A stretch of 64,000 nucleotides of DNA from contig CANQPS010000008.1 of the NCBI GenBank assembly GCA_947625785.1, positions 56,015 through 120,014 on the forward strand, given 5' to 3'. The stretch comes from an uncultured Clostridia bacterium. GTDB lineage: Bacteria > Bacillota > Clostridia > Oscillospirales > Acutalibacteraceae. The notes below the pieces were generated by a model, which saw nothing but the letters and a program-made list of their open reading frames with translations, was not told the origin of the DNA and searched no databases. Below, in pieces: positions 17,865 to 28,453 of the stretch (positions within the stretch are counted from its first letter, which is position 1; every line of letters starts with the position of its first letter). The position numbers and the translations under genes were made by a program.

Positions 17865-19788
17865 TTAAATACACCTCGTTCAATGTTTCTTCTTCCATAT
17901 CATTATCGTTATTATTTGCGGTACTGTCATATATAGCATTATCTATTATACGGTCGTATTGCATTTGTTTTCCCAAATCCATTACAGCATCAATTTCTAT
18001 TTTTTTGTCTTGGATTTCACGCAATTTTGCATCATTATCACGCAGCTTTTGTTTTGCCATTATCACAAAATTAGACATATCTCTTTGTATCGTGTCAACA
18101 TTTTCAGCAAAGTTATTTTCTATCATATTTTCTATATCAATAATATTTTTTTTGAGAGCATCACGATACTGCTCTAACATAGTTTTTGTACTTTCTGCAT
18201 TACGAATACTTTTCTCTAAATCGGTGACAATACTTTGTTTAATGCTTAATTCGGCAACGCTGCTTGATATATTCACACCCGAATATAAATTTTTTATATC
18301 TTTTGCTGCTGAACTGTGCATAATTTCAAACTTTTTTTCTTCTTGTACAGCTATGTTCAATTCCTTTTTCAAATCTGAAATTCTGATATTAATTGTATTA
18401 TATTTATTTTCTATATCAAACAGTTCCCAAGACATTCTTAAAATACTTGAGTACATATCAAAATAATAACTTTTCATATTGCGACTATTATTTTCATAAT
18501 TTAAAGCATCTTGTTCACTTTCGGAAATGGTAATAGAAAAAAGCCTGTTTATAGAATATTTAATTGCATTAATTGATTTTTCAAGAGTAAATATATCAAC
18601 CTTTCCGTTGTGGTCACACGCTTTTGCTGCAAAATCCAGATATTGATTTAATGGACATTCATAATCTACAATATTGATGTATGGTTTTTCTAACTGTTCA
18701 ATTATATTGAGCAATTTATATTTTATATCTCTTGTTTTAATATTATTTTCGGTTATATTGTGGGAGAAAATGTCGTAAATCCTATTTGCCTTTATCACAT
18801 CAGGGTTATTTGCGTACGAGATAAATTGTGGTAATAAATCAAATTTATATCCCTCTGATAAAATACATAATTTCAAAGATTTAGAGTTATTATATTTATC
18901 TTTTAGTATCTTTATTTTATTTTCTATTTGAATTTTAGTATTTCTGTCTTTTAGTTCGTTTTCAATATCCAATAACATTCTTTTTGGATTTTTTGGTAAA
19001 AGTCCACCCATATCTTCTCTAAAAAATTTTGAATTATAACAAGCATATATAAAATCTGTATAATCATCTATTTTGGATAATTCATTGTCATTTAATGATA
19101 ATTCCCTTTTTAGCATAAAATTACAAATCATTGAACGAATACTGTCGTAATCAAGTCTATTTAAAAATAAAACTCTGTCGCCCATTTCATTTTTTAATTC
19201 ATCATATATATGAAAATTTTGTGATTTATTAAATATCCTTTGTATATCAGGGAATAATTCTGAGCGAAATACACTTTTATTGTCAATAAAGTATTTTAAT
19301 CTTACATCATTTGTTATAACAGGTGATTGTATCAAAATAATATGCATATAATTAGATTTCGAATTTTTATTTTCGATTGTTTTCAATTCGTTTATTATAT
19401 TAGGATAATTTGAAATTTCGTTAAATGTATCTATTGAGAATATAACGGCAATTTGTTTTTCCTTATTTAGTATTTGTATAATTTGATATAATGCAAGGCT
19501 AAAATTATCTTCATTTCTCCTTTTTCCGAAAATTTTCAGAAATGAATTTTTATTATCTCTTTGAGAATATTTATTGTATAATCTGTTGGCTTCATCGGTT
19601 GCACCAACTATTTTATATTGTGTATGCTCGTCTCCAAAGAAATATATATATTCGTATCCTCTTTTTCTTAATTCATAATATAAATAGGAACGCATATTTA
19701 ATTTTATAAAGGTATCTGAATAGTAATTATCATCTTCATTTGCAAATACAAAATGAAAAAGTCCTTTTTCACTGTCAAATCCCAACAT
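17857..19788 (-). CDS. Coiled-coil protein with Rossmann-like N-terminal domain
   Basis: The first 250 residues alternate strands and helices (YIYFFGDEH, IAVIFSIDTFNEI, YMHIILIQSPVIT), as in a P-loop or Rossmann fold. There is no GxxxxGK[ST], so if it is an AAA-type domain it is catalytically dead. The rest is helical, with a long coiled coil at about 455-600 and a short acidic tail. I do not recognise the family. I place the start at the ATG at 19788, which has GGGTGA before it; a GTG three codons upstream is the alternative. The gene overlaps the Hsp70-like gene by 8 nt. Confidence 0.6.
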   Translation of the reverse strand: MLGFDSEKGLFHFVFANEDDNYYSDTFIKLNMRSYLYYELRKRGYEYIYFFGDEHTQYKIVGATDEANRLYNKYSQRDNKNSFLKIFGKRRNEDNFSLALYQIIQILNKEKQIAVIFSIDTFNEISNYPNIINELKTIENKNSKSNYMHIILIQSPVITNDVRLKYFIDNKSVFRSELFPDIQRIFNKSQNFHIYDELKNEMGDRVLFLNRLDYDSIRSMICNFMLKRELSLNDNELSKIDDYTDFIYACYNSKFFREDMGGLLPKNPKRMLLDIENELKDRNTKIQIENKIKILKDKYNNSKSLKLCILSEGYKFDLLPQFISYANNPDVIKANRIYDIFSHNITENNIKTRDIKYKLLNIIEQLEKPYINIVDYECPLNQYLDFAAKACDHNGKVDIFTLEKSINAIKYSINRLFSITISESEQDALNYENNSRNMKSYYFDMYSSILRMSWELFDIENKYNTINIRISDLKKELNIAVQEEKKFEIMHSSAAKDIKNLYSGVNISSSVAELSIKQSIVTDLEKSIRNAESTKTMLEQYRDALKKNIIDIENMIENNFAENVDTIQRDMSNFVIMAKQKLRDNDAKLREIQDKKIEIDAVMDLGKQMQYDRIIDNAIYDSTANNNDNDMEEETLNEVYLNG

Positions 19789-19828
19789 AATTTTCACCCA
19801 CTATATACATTAGTAATTTATTCCTAAA

Positions 19829-21241
19829 TCAAGGATTAATACTGCCTGCGGTAATTATTATTCCGCCTACTTTTACACCAACGGTTATAGAGCTTCTTGC
19901 TGATAAAGATAAAATGTTATTCCATCTGCCCACATCACATTGACCTCTCCCATTACTGCCCACGGCAACTACCGTACCATCTGATTTTAAACCTACTGTA
20001 TGATAATTACCGGCTGATATTGATATTATATCTGTCCAATATTGTGTATTGCATTGACCATAAGCATTATTTCCTACGGCAACCACTGTTCCGTCTGACT
20101 TTAATCCCACAGTATGATTACTTCCTATTGCTATATCGACTATATCTCTCCAATATTGTGTATTGCATTGATTATCGTCATTCCTGCCCTCTGCGATAAC
20201 GGTACCGTTTTTAGTTAATACGGCTGTATGATAATGGCCGGCTAATATATGTGGTAAACTTGGCTTTTTTATTCTGGAAATTTTATCGGTAGGAATATTA
20301 TTAATATTATCGATATTACATTGACCTTGTTCATTATATCCGACAGCAATAAGAGTTCCGTTACATTTTAAAGCAATAGTGTGCAGTCCTCCCGCTGATA
20401 TTGCTATAATATTCCTAAAAGCACCAACATTACATTGACCGAATTCATTTTTACCAGTGGCTAATACCGTTCCGTTTGATTTTAAAGCTACTGTATGATT
20501 TGTACCTGCTGATATCATTATAATATCTTTCCAATCATTTACATTACATTGACCAAATTCATTATCACCCACAGCCAATACTGTTCCGTCTGATTTCAAA
20601 GCCACTGTATGGCCCCCACCTGCTGATATCATTATAATATCTTTCCAATCATTAACATTACATTCGCCGTTATCGTTACGACCTGTTGCCAATACTTTTC
20701 CGTCACTCTGTAACGCAACTGTATGGTTATATCCCGCCGATACAGATACAATATTTTTCCATTTATCGACACAACATTGATAAAATCCATTGTTTCCAAT
20801 AGCTGCAACTGTTCCGTCTTTTTTTAAGGCAACCGTATGGTTATCACCTGCGGATATATAAACTATATCCCTAAGGTGTTCAGCAGCACATTGACCATAT
20901 GAATTATTACCTGTTGAAAAAACTGTCCCATTAAATCTTATACCAACCGTATGATAATTTCCACAGCAAATTGCTATCATATTATCCCAATTTTCTATAT
21001 CACATTGCCCAAATTTGTTATAGCCAGTTGAAGTGACAGTTCCGTTATTATTCAAAGCAACATTGTGATAGCCTCCCGCAGAAATATATTTCGATAATTC
21101 ATAAGATTTTTCGACTTTAATTTTAAGCTGCTTTATTCTGATTTTCTCCTGTTCTATTTCGTATGTATATTGTTTGATAACCTGATTTTTATCCTCGTCT
21201 GACAACTTATATATTGTTCTGATTGTATTGTTTTGTAACAT
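19829..21241 (-). CDS. RCC1-repeat beta-propeller protein
   Basis: The 470-residue protein has about 70 residues of charged helix, then ten to eleven repeats of roughly 38 residues of the pattern HTVALKSDGTVLAVGxNxxGQC...W.DI..ISAG, the RCC1 motif. Each repeat keeps the HTV, the DGTV turn and the GQC. Two consecutive repeats share NVNDWKDIIMISAG. RCC1 propellers usually bind proteins, so this is probably the recognition or scaffold subunit. It is the first gene of the minus-strand cluster. I start at the ATG at 21241, preceded by GAGGTG. No signal peptide is present. Confidence 0.88.
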   Translation of the reverse strand: MLQNNTIRTIYKLSDEDKNQVIKQYTYEIEQEKIRIKQLKIKVEKSYELSKYISAGGYHNVALNNNGTVTSTGYNKFGQCDIENWDNMIAICCGNYHTVGIRFNGTVFSTGNNSYGQCAAEHLRDIVYISAGDNHTVALKKDGTVAAIGNNGFYQCCVDKWKNIVSVSAGYNHTVALQSDGKVLATGRNDNGECNVNDWKDIIMISAGGGHTVALKSDGTVLAVGDNEFGQCNVNDWKDIIMISAGTNHTVALKSNGTVLATGKNEFGQCNVGAFRNIIAISAGGLHTIALKCNGTLIAVGYNEQGQCNIDNINNIPTDKISRIKKPSLPHILAGHYHTAVLTKNGTVIAEGRNDDNQCNTQYWRDIVDIAIGSNHTVGLKSDGTVVAVGNNAYGQCNTQYWTDIISISAGNYHTVGLKSDGTVVAVGSNGRGQCDVGRWNNILSLSARSSITVGVKVGGIIITAGSINP

Positions 21242-21390
21242 AACAAACACCTCTTTTTTGGACAACAATATTAAATATATTATAATATTATCACATTAAA
21301 GATAAATTTTCTATAATAAGCTGTATATTTTACAAATTCTACAAATTATGATATAATTACCAAAATAATGAAATAAAAGGCGGTGTCAAT

Positions 21391-21864
21391 ATGACGGGAA
21401 AAACCCACCTGACGGCTGGAATCGTAACATCACTTTTAATAGGTGCAAATGCTCCGCAAATAGCATTGATTGCAATAGGTTCAATGCTTCCGGATATAGA
21501 CCATTCAGGTTCAACATTCGGTAGAAAAATTAAACCTATAAGCAAAAGAATAGAACATAGGGGAGTTACACATAGTTTGTTATTTCTTTTAGCTATGACA
21601 GTAATTTCGCCATATATTGGTATAGGAATTTTAACACATATTATACTTGATTTATTTAATCCAAATGGTGTAAAACTTCTTTATCCATTAAAAATAAAGG
21701 TTAAAGTTCCTATAATATCTCATTTCATTAAAACAGGGGGAGTTATGGAACATATCATATTGTTTTTAATAATATCCGTAGGTATATTATCAGTAATATT
21801 TTATGATAATATATGGGGTGGATTTGATAATATATTGAAATTTACAACCTTATGGTTTAAATAA
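21391..21864 (+). CDS. YdjM-like membrane-bound metal-dependent hydrolase (DUF457)
   Basis: The 157-residue membrane protein contains GKTHLTAGIV, then SMLPDIDHSGSTFG and HRGVTHSLLF, the His/Asp motifs of the LexA-regulated YdjM/DUF457 family, a predicted membrane metal hydrolase. Its substrate is unknown. About four hydrophobic helices are visible. It starts at ATG with AGGCGG upstream and a TATAAT-like box near 21353. It lies divergent from the RCC1 cluster and upstream of the CRISPR operon, separated from the latter by a terminator. Confidence 0.85.
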   Translation: MTGKTHLTAGIVTSLLIGANAPQIALIAIGSMLPDIDHSGSTFGRKIKPISKRIEHRGVTHSLLFLLAMTVISPYIGIGILTHIILDLFNPNGVKLLYPLKIKVKVPIISHFIKTGGVMEHIILFLIISVGILSVIFYDNIWGGFDNILKFTTLWFK

Positions 21865-21873
21865 AATCTTTAT

Positions 21874-21913
21874 AAAAAAATCTCTGATTTATAATGAAAT
21901 CAGGGATTTTTTT
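21874..21913 (+). terminator. Intrinsic terminator after the YdjM-like gene
   Basis: A long stem of AAAAAAATCTCTGATTT with its near-perfect complement and loop ATAATG is followed by a T-run. It isolates the cas operon from the upstream gene. Confidence 0.85.
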
Positions 21914-22061
21914 AATTATTTGTAAATATTTTTCTGATTTTTGTGGAATATGTTGAATTTTTATTTAAATGTTGATAAAATAATAATAATATATTTTAAT
22001 TTATGGAATATCAAAGCACACTCCTATCTATAAAAAATAAAAAATAATAATGGAAAAGGTA

Positions 22062-22090
22062 TTGATAAATCGCAAATGATATGTTAAGAT
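22062..22090 (+). promoter_or_regulatory. Probable cas operon promoter
   Basis: TTGATA and TAAGAT are separated by 17 nt and lie about 30 nt before cas6. The stretch 21914-22061 upstream is AT-rich and shows no gene. Confidence 0.55.
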
Positions 22091-22121
22091 TTAGTAGAAA
22101 TAGTAAAAGGAGGTGAAATTT

Positions 22122-22856
22122 ATGAATATCAGTTTGAGCTTTAATCTGAAATCAAACAAAATCCCGTTGGAGTATCGCAGATGTATAATATCTTGGCTAA
22201 AGCATTCTTTATTGGGAATAGCTGATGGCAAGTATTATGAGACTTATTATGGCAAGGGAAATACTCGTAAATTTACATTTGCGGTAAGATTATTTAATCC
22301 GGTATTTCGAGATAAAGATGATTTTATTTTAGTTGATAACAGTAAAATACAAATAACCTTTTCTACAGGAGATACAAAAACAGGCTTTATACTTTACTCA
22401 GCATTTATTGCACAAAAAGGTAAGAAATTTGCTTTACCGTTTGATAATGCAATGATGCTTGTTTCAATAGTTAAATCTGATACTCGTTTGGTAAATTCCA
22501 ACAGTGCATTAGTCAAAATGCTCAGTCCGCTATGCCTTAGAGAACATAATAAAGATTTAAATAATGATACATACTACTCAGTAAAAAATGAAAATTTTTC
22601 TGAAAAAGCAAAAAGTATTATAGAATTACAACTTATTGATGCCGGATTTAGTAAGTCAATTATAAATAACTTAGAACTTATACCTATTAATTGCAAAAAG
22701 ACAGTTGTAAAACATTATGATTGTTTAATCGAATGTAGTGTTGGTGAATTTATGATTAATGCGGATAAAGCAATTATTAACTACTTTCTGCAATATGGAA
22801 TTGGTTCAAGAAAATCTGCGGGTTTTGGCTTTGCAACGCTTATTTTAGAAGATTAA
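22122..22856 (+). CDS. cas6: CRISPR endoribonuclease Cas6
   Basis: Cas6 cuts the array transcript inside each repeat to make crRNAs. The 244-residue product has the RAMP fold and ends with the glycine-rich loop GIGSRKSAGFGFATL. A candidate catalytic histidine lies at residue 28 (SWLKHSLLG). I start at the ATG at 22122, preceded by AAGGAGGTG. A GTG nine bases upstream overlaps that ribosome site and is unlikely. It is the first gene of the cas operon, as in many type I-B loci. Confidence 0.9.
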   Translation: MNISLSFNLKSNKIPLEYRRCIISWLKHSLLGIADGKYYETYYGKGNTRKFTFAVRLFNPVFRDKDDFILVDNSKIQITFSTGDTKTGFILYSAFIAQKGKKFALPFDNAMMLVSIVKSDTRLVNSNSALVKMLSPLCLREHNKDLNNDTYYSVKNENFSEKAKSIIELQLIDAGFSKSIINNLELIPINCKKTVVKHYDCLIECSVGEFMINADKAIINYFLQYGIGSRKSAGFGFATLILED

Positions 22857-22892
22857 AATTAATTATTTTTTAGAAGTTAGAGAGGTGATATT

Positions 22893-24332
22893 TTGAAGTT
22901 TAGGCTCGAAAATTACATTTTTGATAATTGCAAATATGACACATTAATACAACCCACAGATTGGCGATATAGTGCTGCAATAGTTGGTCTGATAAAATAT
23001 CTTGAAAATTGGCAAAAAGAAGAAAAAAATAACCAGATATTTAAATATGAATTATTATTTAATATTTCGGAAAAAGACCGCCCTGATGAGGCGATAAAAG
23101 ATTTTGATGGAATTTTATATAATAGTGATGCCATTGATGAAGAGAGATTTCTGCTTTTTACAGAAACAGAATTTGAAGATGATATGACACATCGTTCTAT
23201 ATTGAAGATACTTGATAGCAATGATTTCAATCAAGATAAAATTAAATCTGTAAATGAAATGATAAAGTCAAAAAAAGTATTGAAAAGTATTTTTGGTGAA
23301 GTAAAATTTGATGGAACAAATGCTGATTTTTATAAGCAGGAAATAGAAAAAAATAGATTTCAGATTATTAAAGAAATTTTTAGTTATGGTAAAAATCTTT
23401 ATTCAAACTATTGTAATACAAATCTGCTTTTTACAGATGAAAATCCGCATTGCAGGTTGGTAGGATATAATGTAGATGAAAACAGAAAAACTAAATTTTT
23501 AGGTTTTTGCTTCGATAAAGACTCATTTGTCGGTAACGATATAAAAGAATTTGATTTTATTCCGTTTGCTTTTACGAAGACTTTTGAAAGTTTCTTTATA
23601 AATAACAATTATGATATAAAGAACTTATTGAAGTCTAATAATGAACTTGTAGAAGGTTTGGAAGATAAGAAGGGGGAAACATCAAGGTATAAATTTTTAA
23701 GTCTGCTTAAAGATTCGAAAGATTATATTAATTTTGATGTTGAAGTCATAACCAAAAAAAGAGACAGAAATATATACGAAACATTACTTGTGCGTTTGGA
23801 AAGGTTAGAGGCTCTGAGAAATTTAAATAATATCAATTATATGTCAAGCTATAAAATAAATAGTAATTATTGGCTCAACCTTCAACAAGAGGTTTATGAA
23901 CATTGTTTAAATAATGTTCTATTAGATGACCTTATAGAAAAAATGTTTAAAAATTTTTCGACAGCTTTTTTTGATATCAGGAGATTAATAAGAATAAATG
24001 TAATCTGGAAAGGAGAAATAACATTGAAAAAAGTCAGAGAGGCAGAAAAGCAGGGATATGAAATTACTAAGAAATTATCAGATATGCATCGCCTTAATTC
24101 TATAAATTCATTCAAGCAGAAGCTAATAAGTGCATTAGTTGCTCACGATGGTGACAGAGTTAAGGATATTATACTGAAATTATCTGATTATTCCGGTGTA
24201 GAATGTAAGTTCATATATGATTTATTGGAAGATTTTGAGAGTAATAGAGATATAGCTCTTGCATTTACCAATGCATTAGGATACACAGAAAATGAGGAAA
24301 AAATAAATAATGAAGTAGAGGAGAATGTATGA
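22893..24332 (+). CDS. cas8: Type I-B Cascade large subunit Cas8
   Basis: The 479-residue protein sits between cas6 and cas7, the position of the Cascade large subunit (Cas8/Cst1), which recognises the PAM and starts R-loop formation. Its start, LENYIFDNCKYDTLIQPTDWRYSAAIVGLIKYLE, resembles Cst1-like proteins. I do not see the paired CxxC zinc motifs known from some Cst1 members. The C-terminal third is helical, as expected if the small subunit is fused. The assignment rests mostly on gene order. Its stop overlaps the cas7 start as ATGA. Confidence 0.8.
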   Translation: MKFRLENYIFDNCKYDTLIQPTDWRYSAAIVGLIKYLENWQKEEKNNQIFKYELLFNISEKDRPDEAIKDFDGILYNSDAIDEERFLLFTETEFEDDMTHRSILKILDSNDFNQDKIKSVNEMIKSKKVLKSIFGEVKFDGTNADFYKQEIEKNRFQIIKEIFSYGKNLYSNYCNTNLLFTDENPHCRLVGYNVDENRKTKFLGFCFDKDSFVGNDIKEFDFIPFAFTKTFESFFINNNYDIKNLLKSNNELVEGLEDKKGETSRYKFLSLLKDSKDYINFDVEVITKKRDRNIYETLLVRLERLEALRNLNNINYMSSYKINSNYWLNLQQEVYEHCLNNVLLDDLIEKMFKNFSTAFFDIRRLIRINVIWKGEITLKKVREAEKQGYEITKKLSDMHRLNSINSFKQKLISALVAHDGDRVKDIILKLSDYSGVECKFIYDLLEDFESNRDIALAFTNALGYTENEEKINNEVEENV

Positions 24333-25219
24333 TGAAATCAGTTACACTAACTTGTATAATAAATGCTACAAGCAACTATGGTGAAAGTCTTGGAAATGTT
24401 TCAAGTACACATAAAGTTTACAAAAACGGAAAAGAGTATGCTATAAGAAGCAGAGAAAGTTTGAAAAATGCAATTTGCGTTCAATCCGGATTATATGATG
24501 ATTTGCAAACATCTAATGACGGTGTTATGCAAAAACTCGTTACAAAAGATGTAAATGCCGCAACCTGCAAAGCTCTTGAAGGTGGCTATATGTCTACAAG
24601 CAAAAAGGAAGATGGAGGATTAACATATATAAGAAACAGTTCTTTTTATTTAACAGATGCTGTTGCTGTTGAATCTTTTATTAATGATACAAGATTTCAT
24701 AATAACCTGTATCTTGCAGCAAATTTTGCAAAAGCTAACGGACTAAATGTTCAGAATGATGCCGTAAAAGTAGGTCTTATGCCGTATCAGTATGAATTTG
24801 ATAAATCTATGAAAATTTACAGCATAACTATTGACCTTGAAAAAATCGGAGTAGATGATAATTTTAATGCTGAAGCATCTAATGAAGAAAAATATAACCG
24901 TGTGAGTTCAATACTTGATGCCGTTGAGAATTTATCTCTCATAGTAAAAGGTAATTTAGATAACGCAGAACCAATATTTGTTGTAGGCGGTATGTCTCCG
25001 AGAAAGACACATATTTTTGAAAATTCCGTTGCTGTAAATAATGGCAGGCTTTCAATAGAGCCTATTAAGGAAAAAATGTCTGATATTTACAGTTGTGCTA
25101 TTATTGCAAATAATCAACTTAAAAATCAAGATGATATTATCAGAGAATTAAACCCTGATACCATACATAATTTCTTTAATAATTTAAAATTGCAGGTTAG
25201 AACATATTATGGTATTTAA
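24329..25219 (+). CDS. cas7: Cascade backbone subunit Cas7 (Cst2/DevR type)
   Basis: Cas7 forms the helical backbone on the crRNA. The 296-residue protein shows the DevR/Cst2 features NATSNYGESLGNVSSTHKVY, KNGKEYAIRSRESLKNAI, and later VVGGMSPRKTHIFEN. The length fits the family. Two ATGs in a row (24329 and 24332) are both possible starts, with GAGGAG upstream. This subtype of Cas7 with Cas5t marks the Tneap form of type I-B. Confidence 0.9.
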   Translation: MMKSVTLTCIINATSNYGESLGNVSSTHKVYKNGKEYAIRSRESLKNAICVQSGLYDDLQTSNDGVMQKLVTKDVNAATCKALEGGYMSTSKKEDGGLTYIRNSSFYLTDAVAVESFINDTRFHNNLYLAANFAKANGLNVQNDAVKVGLMPYQYEFDKSMKIYSITIDLEKIGVDDNFNAEASNEEKYNRVSSILDAVENLSLIVKGNLDNAEPIFVVGGMSPRKTHIFENSVAVNNGRLSIEPIKEKMSDIYSCAIIANNQLKNQDDIIRELNPDTIHNFFNNLKLQVRTYYGI

Positions 25220-25224
25220 TGTGA

Positions 25225-26280
<1,056 letters not shown>

Positions 26281-28440
26281 ATGGTTATGGATTTTGAGTA
26301 TAGCGATTTATTAAAGATGTCAAAGGCAAAGGATAATGAAACAATAGTCGAGCATACTGAAAATCTAATTAAACAAGCTGAATTATTAAAGAACTTTGGC
26401 TATATCAAAGATGATGATGTAGCCAAAGATTTAATAACAGCGTGTTATTATCACGATTTCGGTAAAGTAAATGAACAGTTTCAGTATCGCATAAATAATA
26501 AAACAAAGTTCAATGAAGCAGAAGAAGTTCCTCACAATATATTATCTGTATTTTTTATAGATAAAAATAATTGTATAAATTATGAAAATGTATTTTTTGC
26601 AGTTTTGTATCATCATTATAAAGAAGGTCTTGAATATAAAAATTATATTAAAGAAAGATTTGACCTTATAAAAAACAATTTATCGGCTGCAGGTATAGTT
26701 ATTCCATCGGAGTTTCAGACTTTGAAAACTGTAAATAAAATGAGAAAAATAAAAGAATTAAAACTTGAGGATAAAGAAAAGCAAAAAGCTGTTTTGATCA
26801 AAGGTTTATTACATAGATGTGATTATAGTGCAAGTGCAAATATACAATGTGAAATAAAAAACGATTTTTTGAATAATGTCTTATACAACTGGAAAATAAA
26901 TGGAAATAAAATATATAATGAACTTCAAAATTTTTGCATACAAAATACTGATAAAAATATTATAGTTACTGCACCAACAGGAATGGGTAAAACAGAGGCA
27001 GGTCTATTATGGTGTGGAGATAATAAGTGTTTCTTTGTATTACCTCTAGAATCTGCAATAAATGCTATGTATGAAAGAATAAAAAAATTATCAGGTGATA
27101 GTTACACTGAGAGAGTTGCATTGTTACATTCAGATATGATGACATACTACTATGAACATAGAGATTATGATAGTGATATTAATGAATATTATAATGATAG
27201 TAAGCAGATGAGTTTGCCTATAACCGTTTGTACGCCAGACCAGATATTTGATTTTGTATTAAAATATCCCGGATATGAGTATAAACTCGCTATTTCTTCT
27301 TACTCGAAATTTATTATTGATGAAATACAAATGTATAGTCCTGATTTGCTTGCATCTATATTGTATGCTATCAAGATGATTCATACAATGGGCGGGAAAA
27401 TTGCTGTTTTAACCGCTACATTGCCTCCTTTTGTTCGTGATAAATTAAAGGAGATTTTCGGAGAAGATATACCACAGGCTGATTTCTCAAAATACGGTGT
27501 AACAAGACATAATATTAAAGTACATAATAAAACTTTATGCAGTGAAGATATATGCAATATTGTTGAAAAAACAAATTCCGATAATATCAAAAAATATCTT
27601 GTAATTTGTAATTCAGTAGATGATACTACAATTAAACTATACAATGAATTAAAGAATGAATATAAAGATGAAATAAAAGTAAATCTACTTCATTCTAAAT
27701 TTATAAAAAGAGATAGAGCAGAAAAAGAAACTGAAATTTTAAAAGCACCGGATGACCGAACAACCACTGAAATATGGATTTCAACTTCGCTTGTTGAGGC
27801 GAGCCTTGATATTGACTTTGATATCCTTGTTACGGAATTATCAGACTTATTCTCATTGTTTCAAAGGATGGGCAGAGTAAATAGAAAAGGAGAAAAAGAT
27901 TTCTCTGATACAAATGTTTATATTTTTACTGAAAAGCAGGGAGAAGCATCAAAATATATTGATGATACTATATATGAGCAATCCAAAAAAGCTATAAATA
28001 GTATTGGGGATATTATAATAGATGAACAGAAAAAAGTTGAGCTTATAGAAGAGTATCTTTCTACCGAAAAAATAATGAACTCCCAATACAGAAAAGAGTT
28101 TGACAGCTGTTATAAATATATATCGGATTTATTTGAATATGAAAAAAGTAAAAAGGATAAATTCAGAAATATTGACACAGTAGATGCAATTCCGGAAGAT
28201 ATTTATAAAAATGAAATCGAAAATAATGATGATATTTCTAACAAGGATATAAGAAAATTAACTGTTTCTGTGCCACATTATTATCTTTATTATCATCAAA
28301 AACCGTCATACTATACAGTGGATAAGGTAAAATTTCCTGTTTTATATCGAAGTGCTTTTAATTATGATAAAGATACAGGGTTGACTAGTAAAAAAAATAT
28401 TAACAATAAAGATTTTGACAATATTATTTCTGATAGTTAG
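26281..28440 (+). CDS. cas3: Cas3 helicase-nuclease
   Basis: Cas3 is recruited by Cascade to unwind and degrade target DNA. The 719-residue protein has an N-terminal HD nuclease (H25, H58-D59 in YYHDFGK, HN near residue 84, YHH) and an SF2 helicase with Walker A APTGMGKTE near residue 230, DEIQ in place of DEVH, motif III TATLPP, and the C-terminal QRMGRVNRKG. All key residues are present. The first ATG abuts the cas5 stop; a second ATG two codons on is also possible. Confidence 0.95.
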   Translation: MVMDFEYSDLLKMSKAKDNETIVEHTENLIKQAELLKNFGYIKDDDVAKDLITACYYHDFGKVNEQFQYRINNKTKFNEAEEVPHNILSVFFIDKNNCINYENVFFAVLYHHYKEGLEYKNYIKERFDLIKNNLSAAGIVIPSEFQTLKTVNKMRKIKELKLEDKEKQKAVLIKGLLHRCDYSASANIQCEIKNDFLNNVLYNWKINGNKIYNELQNFCIQNTDKNIIVTAPTGMGKTEAGLLWCGDNKCFFVLPLESAINAMYERIKKLSGDSYTERVALLHSDMMTYYYEHRDYDSDINEYYNDSKQMSLPITVCTPDQIFDFVLKYPGYEYKLAISSYSKFIIDEIQMYSPDLLASILYAIKMIHTMGGKIAVLTATLPPFVRDKLKEIFGEDIPQADFSKYGVTRHNIKVHNKTLCSEDICNIVEKTNSDNIKKYLVICNSVDDTTIKLYNELKNEYKDEIKVNLLHSKFIKRDRAEKETEILKAPDDRTTTEIWISTSLVEASLDIDFDILVTELSDLFSLFQRMGRVNRKGEKDFSDTNVYIFTEKQGEASKYIDDTIYEQSKKAINSIGDIIIDEQKKVELIEEYLSTEKIMNSQYRKEFDSCYKYISDLFEYEKSKKDKFRNIDTVDAIPEDIYKNEIENNDDISNKDIRKLTVSVPHYYLYYHQKPSYYTVDKVKFPVLYRSAFNYDKDTGLTSKKNINNKDFDNIISDS

Positions 28441-28453
28441 GAATGATGTTAAT

